From positions 108,945,854 to 109,009,853 of the forward strand of contig JASWHV010000009.1 in NCBI GenBank assembly GCA_030760725.1: a stretch of DNA of 64,000 nucleotides, in the 5' to 3' direction. Below are positions 56,470 through 64,000 of the stretch, in pieces. The DNA is from Neostapfia colusana (taxonomy: Eukaryota > Streptophyta > Magnoliopsida > Poales > Poaceae). The notes below the pieces were generated by a model. It searched no databases and was not told where the DNA came from. It saw nothing but the letters and a program-made list of their open reading frames with translations. Both the position numbers and the translations under genes were made by a program. Position 1 is the first letter of the stretch, and every line of letters begins with the position of its first letter.

Positions 56470-59264
56470 TGTGACACCCGGGTCCAAAAAATAAACCAAG
56501 TGAATGCATATGTGTGCCCAGAATGTTTATCACACATACACAGCTTTATCACAAACTGAATTCAGAATATAACCACGTACAAATAATGTTGAAGTACTTT
56601 ATTACATTGACTCATTATCTTACTCACGAATATCTAACTTATTCTTGCAGCAGAAGACTCTAAACGACAGCGTAAAATGACTAAGACAGCAGGCTCCAAC
56701 TTCAACTCCACAGGCATGTTGACGGTAGTGGGCACGCCTAGTACTCCGCATGTTCCTCGAAGTATTATTATCATGTAGCTGATGTATATGTGGGAATTCA
56801 AGGGTGAGTACATGTCGTACTCAGAAAGTGCGGGAAAAGTATGACATGTAGCTTACAACAAGGTAGAGAATAAAAAGGTTCATTGCAGCAAGCAAATTTT
56901 ATTCCACAAACATGTTAAAAACAGCAACTATTTCTAGGTGAGTTTAATCCCAACATAGCCAAGTAATTCAGAAACATTCTTTCATCATAATTCACCATTT
57001 ATCAAGCTTCAACCAGCCAATAATCTTTTTCAAGTTCATCTCATACTCATAAGTACTCATGATCAGCACATACTCATATAATCGAATCCAATCTCATATT
57101 CATGACCACAACCAGTCCTAAAACCAATCCCAATGACCATACCTGAATAACCATCCCATGTTTTGCCTCTAATCATGGAAGTTGGACAGCTGCTTGTAAC
57201 CCGAAGCATGGCTATCATGATAGTTTTATACTCTGTAGAGGTGACACCACTTTACCTACAAAATTGTGATTTCATCACCCGTCGGCGACTAGAAAGAACC
57301 TCCATTATACTAGTACACAACCATAGGTGTATGGCCAAGAGATCACAAAATAACCTTTACAAAAGGGGCTACTATGATGTACGGACCCACTAAGGTTTCA
57401 CCGGAAGGCTCGAATCTCCATTCTCCCACCCACGGGCCCCCTCTTGTGCCATGCAGTTCCCAGGGATGTCCTTCTCAACTCCCATTCCCCGCGCCATCCA
57501 ATGGTCTATAAAAAGCTAGCAACATGCCTAATTAGTCAGCTAAGCCGCACCCATATTTGGCCTTGTGGTGGCACTGTTTTCCTGGCATGTGCTCCCATGG
57601 ACCGGTCCTTAGATCTACGGTAAGCAAACCACCATCTCATTCAGAAACATCCACGAACCAAGCTCGCCTAGATCTCCCTGATTCCATGCTCATTAACATC
57701 ATCAAGTTCTCATTATCTTTATTCTCATGAGTGCAGTAGCGAAACAAGTTTTATTTAGCTTCTCGTATCCCGTAAATTAAGCGAAGCAAAAGAAAGGAAA
57801 AACGACCATACCTGACTCTTCAACTTTCCAGGCGACAAGGATGGTTAACAAAACTAGTAAACTCCTATAAAAGGGTGTCCCATTAAGTTGACACAAGCAT
57901 ACAAGTTTTCGCAAGCAAAACAGTTTCAAAACATAGGATCAATATGGTCAAGGGGCACTTGCCTTGCTCCCGTGGTTCGTATTGCTCAAGCGTCTCGAAG
58001 TCTTAGTGCTGTAGTTCCTCGTAGACGACCTCTTGAGCATGTCCTTCTACTCACAACCATGCACATACAAAATTTACAGCAATCAGTTATCATGCACAAA
58101 CTTTATTCAAGATGCAATGAGGTGGATGAATGCAATTCCTATGGTGCAGTTTATAAAAATCAGTTTGCATGTGTTCTTGCAAGTTTTAGTAGGCTTCCAT
58201 GGGGTTTTATGATGAACAAGGCGGCTGGGATCAAGTGTGGACGTGGTTATGATCTTGCCACAGTTTGTAGATCAATCCCACTGTCAAAAGTTGACCAAAA
58301 CATGGTCTGTCCACACGCAGAATTTTCTGCTTGCAGGGGGTGGAGAATACGGGTGCGTAGAAACAGCGGCGACGTGGTAAAAGGGGTAACGAAAACCTAC
58401 CTCACTTCTTCCTCCTTTCTTCCTTGCGGCAGGGCCTCCTCCTTGCAATGGCAGCAACTGGAGATTTTCTAGAGATTGGTGATGCTGCGGCTTGGGCAGA
58501 ACGTCGGGAGCTTCTTCTCTGGCGACGGCGAGGCGTGACGGAGCTTCGATGGCGGCCAAAATCCAGCAAGGGGTTGCGACTTGAGCTTGGCAGCAGGGGG
58601 AGAGAGGGCGGCGGCCAAAAATAGGGCTGGGGGTGGCGTCTAGGGAGAGGGTTTTATTTATAAGGAGGGGGAAGAGCTAGGAAGGCTAGGATTTTAGCAA
58701 CTCAATTATCCAAGGGCTGAGATTTAATTTTAAAAGAGGTGGGAGCTAGGGGGCTGTGATTTTATTATTTATTTCCACCAATGGCTGATATTATTCAGGA
58801 AAAAGCCCACCAAAAAAACAAAAGGGTGGCGGCTAGGGTTTCCCCCCTCCCCACACCTAATGGGCTGCGGCCAAGGGGGAGAGGGCCCACTAGGGTCCCC
58901 CCTAAGTGGTACGACCAATTTGGGGGGAAACCCCCCCCCCAAATGTGGGGAAAATTTCCCTAGGGCAATTTTGGGAAATTGGGGAAAATTAGCAAAAATT
59001 AGGGAAATTAGGGGAGAGGGGAATTTGTGGGAAATCTAGGGAATTTTAAGAAAAAACTAGGGGTGGCCAGATTTGGCTATTTTATTTTTTTTCCTTTTCC
59101 TTTTTATTTATTTTTATTTTATATTTATTTTTATTATTTTCTATTTTAATTTCCTATTATTTTATTTGCTTCTATATTCCTCTATTTATTTTCTTCTTCA
59201 TTTTAAATGCTTCTCTACATGAAAAATGTATCCAATGCATGGTAGTAAAATTGAGGGTGTTACA
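56470..59264 (-). mobile_element. gypsy LTR (probably solo), minus orientation
   Basis: 2795 bp, plus strand TGTGACACCCGGGT...GAGGGTGTTACA, so both ends carry the inverted TGTRACACCC terminus of the TGTAACACCC-type gypsy LTRs. The GC-rich part lies at 58280-58630, near the right end, which in the chromovirus LTR at 24661 lies near the 5' end; this gives the minus orientation. It separates segments C and D of array unit 5. No clean 5-bp duplication (TTCGG left, GGGGG right). 59050-59220 is a TTTATTT-rich run. Confidence 0.7.
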
Positions 59265-60597
59265 GGGGGCGGAATAAGATCAAAAAATGGTTGATGCATT
59301 TTTTATTGTATTTGTGGTTCCCATTTTTTATTCGGTACATCCCGTCTTTTTCCCGTTATATGTTAATCAGGATTCAGCCTAGCCCAACCCGACATACCAA
59401 AAGCCCACAATGGCTCTAGGCCTAACGCCCCATGCCTACAGGTCCACCATGGTAAAACCTAGCCACAATTCCACTTCGACACACGACTCCACTCCACGAG
59501 CATCAAGTGGTGTCGTGCGCCATTTGATTCCGCCCCATGCTACCGCCCTGTCCTGCCGCACGTTGCCGCATGGTTCCGACACGCTTTTCATTGTGCCGCC
59601 GACAGCCCGCCGCATCGCTGCGAAGCCGCCGCACTCAGCAGCCACTAATAGCTACTCTGCTGGAGCGGTTGGAACAAGAAGTTGAGGCCTTTGAGCTACA
59701 AAGAGAAGGGGAAAGCAGACTCCATGAGCTGGGGTGGTCGTGCGTCCATGACCTTGATGTGCTGCATGAGCTCCATTGCGGGAGCGTCGTATTCAGGTAA
59801 GCCGTGCAGGAACCGGTAGGAGGAGCCGATCTTTCAGAACCCTAGCAGGAGGTACAGGCACAGCCTCCATGCGTCCACATCAGCTTCGTTCAGTAAGGAG
59901 CTCCGACAGTGCCATCGGTTTGCTGGCGACTAGCAGTCGTACTCATTAGAGTACAACGCCTCATTATCTTCGCGTCCCGTCTGATCACCAGATGGTGTGG
60001 GTATCGGCGAACAGAGGATCGTAGATGAGTGAGCGCCACGAGTTGTTATTGACCCACAGAGGTCCTTCACATCGAGTATGCCTCATCTAAAAGAGACAAT
60101 ACAAGTGTGCAAAACACATGTCAACACTAGTAGCACACATGCACTGACTAAAAAGCTACAAACCAGAAAACTGGTGTCAGAGAAATATGTAGCATTGCAG
60201 CACAACATTATCATACATTCAATTAATTATAAATATACAAACAAGCTGGGTTGGGGCAAGAAAACGTCGCCTGGTGATGATCACTAGTGTCATCAATCCT
60301 CTTAATAACTCTGTTGGAAAGATCGACAACATGGATGTGCTCCTGCTCACTTATGGATTTTTTTGAGAAAGGAAATCCAGGAAGGCACACGGTGTGACCG
60401 TTGATGAACAGAGGATCGTATATGGGTGGACACCATGATTTGTAGACGACACGGACACGGTAGAGGTCCTTCAGCCACAAGAGACATATACAAGTGTGTA
60501 AGTCACATTCCAACACCAGTGGCACACATACATCGAGTTGGAATCTACAGACCAGCTCATTGGTGTCACAGAAACATGTAGCATTGCACCATGACAT
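59265..60597 (-). pseudogene. F-box-like protein fragment, array unit 5 (CDAB), right part
   Basis: D (59385-59650), A (59808-59945) and B (60070-60597) follow the LTR insertion. The minus frame at 60597-60223 reads LLWLKDLYRVRVVYKSWCPP and LSNRVIKRIDDTSDHHQATF, matching units 1 and 3. The left part of this unit is at 56358-56469. Confidence 0.45.
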
Positions 60598-60939
60598 GTT
60601 AAATGCTCAAATAATTTTGTATAAGGGAAGTACCTCCATTGATGGTGAACACCTCAAATAGCTGCTGACCAAAGGCCATAAATCGAGACCGGATGTGAAT
60701 ATTAAGAGCACATTGTACACCCTGGTGGATGCAACCCATCGTAGTGTGAAGAAAGTGTTAGGGTTGCTTAATTTCACACAATTCACATGCTCTCGTGTTG
60801 GACCCCTAGGAGGACGAGAACAAATCCTATAGCCAGGGTGAACAGATGACACATGTTGGTTCCTAGATGACATATTAGCAGTTGTCTGAGTGCTGCTCGA
60901 TAAAAGACCAACCTTCCATCATCTAACACAAATATTGTT

Positions 60940-61208
60940 CGAACAATCAATAACATGGATGTGCTTGCTCTTGGTTACCCCTGAATTTGACCAAGAAAAT
61001 CGGTCCTGGATTGTGTGTAGCATGAGAGCCAATAAAGAAGTGTATCCTTAATGAGTGAGCACCACGAGTGGTAGACAGCATGGAGGCAGCAGAGGTCCTT
61101 GTTTGAAAGAAGTAGTAGAACATCGAAAGCAAATGATGATGGGGGTATGGTCACCTGGTAGGATAAGCCCATGGAATTGAATAAGTCCAAGCTCATGAGG
61201 GCCCACAC
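60940..61208 (-). pseudogene. diverged F-box-like fragment at the array end
   Basis: The minus strand reads LLLSNKDLCCLHAVYHSWCS near 61125-61065, similar in pattern to the B segment but much diverged. On the plus strand CAATAACATGGATGTGCTTG at 60950 matches the B segment. It marks the edge of the array or an older copy. Confidence 0.3.
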
Positions 61209-61882
61209 AACATAGGGTTACTAGCAAGGCAACATCAATGGTATATATATAAGGCCTGGACTCTATCTCAACATGGAAGTTGTGCCTTCGTACAAGATTA
61301 TGTTCAGAACTTTGGACAGATAAGAAAAGAAGCAACCACCTCAAGGTTGAATATAGCAAAAATATAGATAGATTTCATTCTGGACATGTCCAACTTGTAA
61401 CCAACAAGACTTATATTCCAAGACCTCTAACCCCTATAAAAAGATGGGAAGGGGATACTAGTCGAGGATCTAAGAATAGACATACACAACCATCATTGTA
61501 AGCCTCATGTAGAGAAGAAATCATCCAAGCAATAGTAGGGTATTACCTCACCATGAGGTCTTAAACTTGGGTAATCCTTGTTTTCTTGTTAGAGCTTAGA
61601 TCACCAACATGCATGAAACTCTATGAGTCCCCTGATCCTGTATATAAAATTTATTTGCCATGAAATACACACGCTCAGTTAGTATGATAGGTAGGTGGAT
61701 TTTGCATGTTGTATTTATGGTTTCAAAGAATCCAATCATGGTGATGCTCAACTTGCCAACTCCTGAGTGGTTCGTTGGCTTTGGCACACTTGACTTCATC
61801 GCCTACTAGGCGGTTCCTAGCTCGGCATTCAACTTCCCGAAGCCACGGATTTGAAGATTGGAGGTTCAGACCTCTATGTCAA
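61111..61882. other. gene-free stretch
   Basis: No recognisable coding region or repeat. A TATATATAAGGC box lies at about 61242. The stretch ends where the next gypsy LTR begins. Confidence 0.4.
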
Positions 61883-64000
61883 TGTAACACCCCAAAATCC
61901 TGTTAAGAGGGGAATTTAAAATTTTTTGGACGTGTTGCATGTACTGCAAAAATTCAAATTCAAACTGGAATTCAAATTAAACTCAAAACAGAAAAGAAAT
62001 AGAAAAAGAAAAAGGAAAACAGAAAAAAAACCGGCCAGTGGGCCGAAACCCACCAGCCGGCCCACTGATCCCGTGCCAGCCCGCAGCCGCGCGCGCCCCC
62101 TTCTTCCCACTGACATGCGGGGCCCGCCAGTCTTTCTTCTTCCTCGCGCTCGCGCCCGCGCTCGGCCGGACTCTCTCACCCCGAATCAAAACCGACCCGG
62201 ATTCCTGTGAATCCCAGCGAATTTCGTTCGTGGGCGACGCAAACTCGATCTCAACCAACCCGCCGCCCTTCCCCCGTCTATAAAAACCCCGGCATCGTCC
62301 CGTTTTCCCCACGATCTGCTGATTTTCTCTCCGGTGAGAACCCGAGCCCCTCCGGCGAATTCTGCCCGATCTACGCTCGGGAATTCCGATCTAACTCGCT
62401 GATCTTGATCCACCGCCCCCGGGGAACCCCGCAGGTGCAGAAAACGCGGTGGTCTGCGGTTCAAACACAGCGCCGACGAGCCTCGCCGTGAATTCACCTC
62501 GGACCTCGTCGCCGACCGCCTTCCAGGACCTCCAAGCTCAAGAAAACCCCCGAGGTGAGATCCCCGACCTCCCCTCTACCGATCTATGCCATAAAATCAC
62601 AGTTCTAGGAAGAATTTACGAAGATCCGAAACTCTCCGGCGAGATCGCCGCCTCCCGCCGCCGTGCGCCGACGGGCAGCGCCGCCCGCGCTCGATCAGAG
62701 CGACGTGGCTGCTTGTGCGCCGTTTATTTTAAATCGCACGGTAGAGTTTAAATCCCCGCGTACCGGTTCGACGTTATAATCTCAGCCGTCTGTTTTAAAT
62801 CGGACGGTCCACGTCAGCCCCGCGTTATAAAGACTGGAATTCTTACGCGCTACCCCCTGGGGTTCTCGAGAAATAAGAGCTAGCCCCGGAAACTTCTGAT
62901 CTAGCCCCTGGAACTTCAGAAAATCATGTAAATTCATTTAAAAATCAGTTTTAGCCCCTGGACTTAATAAAAATTAGGAAAAACCCCTCTGTTATGTGTA
63001 GCTAGACCCCTGAAAATTTTTAAAATAATATTATAGACCCTGTAGTGGGGTGAGTTTACCTTTTTAACCCTATTTGATGTTAAAATTTGGAAATTGAATA
63101 TGTGAGTAGTATTTAAAATTTAAAAGGTGGGACAAACATATTGTCAAATTCAAATTAAAAACTTTTCCAGTACTTAGAAAACCTTGGAGTGAGATAAAAA
63201 TAGATTTTTGGCTGAAATGAATCTGTTTAATTGATTATTCACATTTATTAGTTGTAGGGACACATTTTTAAGTAAAGAATAATTCTGAAAATTAGTAAAA
63301 TAAATGTAAAATAGTTTACATCAGAGGAGAAGTTTAAAAATATATTATTATATATTCTAGACCCAAAACCTATTCTGTTTAGATGAGGTGTCTTACTATT
63401 TTTATAATAAAGTTCACATTTAGGCATAGGAAATAAATCTGAAAATATAGCAACCTAGGTATGAATAACTAGAAAATGATAAATGAAGTTTCCAAAATCC
63501 AAAGAATTCAGTTTAGGGTTGGTAGAAGGACTGAAGACACATATGGAGTAGGAAAATCCCTTTCATGCATACTTGGTAGCTAAAAGGTGTAGTAATTGAA
63601 TATAAGGAATTTATTTAAATTGGAAACTCATATATATAGTATGCAAGTATAAATGTGAATACAAAAGTAGGAATCATATACACATGATTAAAAGTGCATG
63701 TAAGCCAAAGATCAACACACATAGAGTAACAACAACACATAGAATTTGTGAATGGCTTTTATACATGTGAATGTGTGGTTTGTATGAAGTGGAAGTGTGA
63801 ACTATGGCTTATGGATTGTTGTTTTTCTTTTGCTATGTGTGATGATATGATGTAGAACCTGCTCCAGAGCAAGTTCTTCCTCTCCAAGATCAGGACTACC
63901 CATTCCAAGAGCAGCAAGAAGGGGGCAAGTGTCCTTGACCACTTTGATCCTATGCTAGGATGTGTAGATAGAACTATTTGCATTGTCAAATGAAATATGA
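61883..64000 (+). mobile_element. gypsy LTR, 5' part (continues off the right edge)
   Basis: Begins TGTAACACCCCAAAATCC like the chromovirus LTR at 24661. It has the same internal order: a GC-rich part (62020-62720), CCCCTG-type repeats (62860-63050), an AT-rich part, and a short coding-like segment at 63856-63939. No internal domain is in the window, so whether it is a solo LTR or the start of a full element is unknown. Confidence 0.65.
63856..63939 (+). other. short coding-like segment inside a gypsy LTR
   Basis: After an acceptor-like ATGTAG the frame reads EPAPEQVLPLQDQDYPF then QEQQEGGKCP and a TGA. A matching peptide occurs in the chromovirus LTR at 26605-26665 (QDQDFDVV, EQQLLPGGQYP, TGA). 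The stop and the following GACCAC are conserved as well. Function unknown. Confidence 0.4.

Larger units (their letters stand above)
47263..61110 (-). repeat. alternating higher-order tandem array of F-box-like gene fragments
   Basis: Four segments recur, here called C (GTGGATGTGACCCGTCCTAG), D (CCAGGTCCACCACGGTAAAG), A (CCTGGCACGAGGTACAGGCA) and B (GATCGACAACATGGATGTGC). After one A at 47263 the order is CDAB (47398), CDA (48982), CDAB (49809), CDA (55606), CDAB (56358), then a diverged C and B-like end at about 60723-61110. Excluding inserted LTRs, CDAB units measure about 1584, 1555 and 1570 bp and CDA units about 827 and 752 bp. Two gypsy LTRs (50233-54474 and 56470-59264) interrupt the array. 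Confidence 0.7.

Noticed and set aside
57888..58472. 194-codon plus-strand frame
   Set aside because: It lies antisense in a minus-oriented LTR and shows no recognisable domain; a chance frame is more likely.
62000..62751. GC-rich frames resembling a host first exon
   Set aside because: The same layout occurs in the other TGTAACACCC-type LTRs, so this is part of the LTR.

Overview
The window is nuclear DNA of a flowering plant, almost certainly a grass (Poaceae). The evidence is the content: nested Ty1/copia, Ty3/gypsy and CACTA (En/Spm) elements, a Sirevirus with palindrome-rich LTRs, GC-rich exon-like segments beside AT-rich non-coding DNA, and spliced gene remnants with plant-type introns. 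I see no intact single-copy host gene, no RNA gene and no CRISPR array. Every protein-coding region recognised is part of a transposable element or is a broken copy of a host gene.

Layout. 1-1213 is the 5' end of a Ty1/copia element on the minus strand; it interrupts a C2H2-family gene remnant at 1214-1613. A foldback hairpin lies near 2190-2440. A CACTA element (CACTA I) with broken tnp2 and TNPA-like genes occupies about 2460-9290 and ends in subterminal repeats and a CACTACAGGA-type terminus. From 9291 to 21450 lies the 3' part of a second CACTA element (CACTA II). It carries a 2.37-kb tandem duplication with two damaged DEDDy 3'-5' exonuclease copies, a five-exon SUMO-conjugating enzyme (UBC9/SCE1) pseudogene, and a decayed CACTA ORF with a Ulp1-type C48 protease domain. 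CACTA II sits inside the reverse-transcriptase gene of an older copia element, whose 3' part and LTR follow at 21451-22870.

24661-33500 is a decayed Ty3/gypsy chromovirus with a chromodomain at the end of pol, a 3.28-kb 5' LTR and a truncated 3' LTR. It abuts a minus-strand gypsy LTR fragment (33501-35030 and 46323-47262). That fragment is split by a complete Sirevirus (35031-46317, minus strand) with two LTRs of about 1.4 kb, AAACC target-site duplications, gag, pol and an additional ORF downstream of pol. Its LTRs carry arrays of paired CGGACTAGTCCG palindromes.

47263-61110 is an alternating higher-order array of F-box-like gene fragments on the minus strand (about 1.57-kb and 0.8-kb units). 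Two gypsy LTRs, 50233-54474 and 56470-59264, are inserted in it. The window ends inside another gypsy LTR that starts at 61883.

The insertion order can be read from the junctions: older copia, then CACTA II, then perhaps CACTA I; the F-box array and a gypsy LTR fragment are older than the Sirevirus and the two later LTRs. The points most worth a second look are the host-gene pieces inside CACTA II, the higher-order F-box array, the short coding-like segments inside the gypsy LTRs, and the Sirevirus palindromes.
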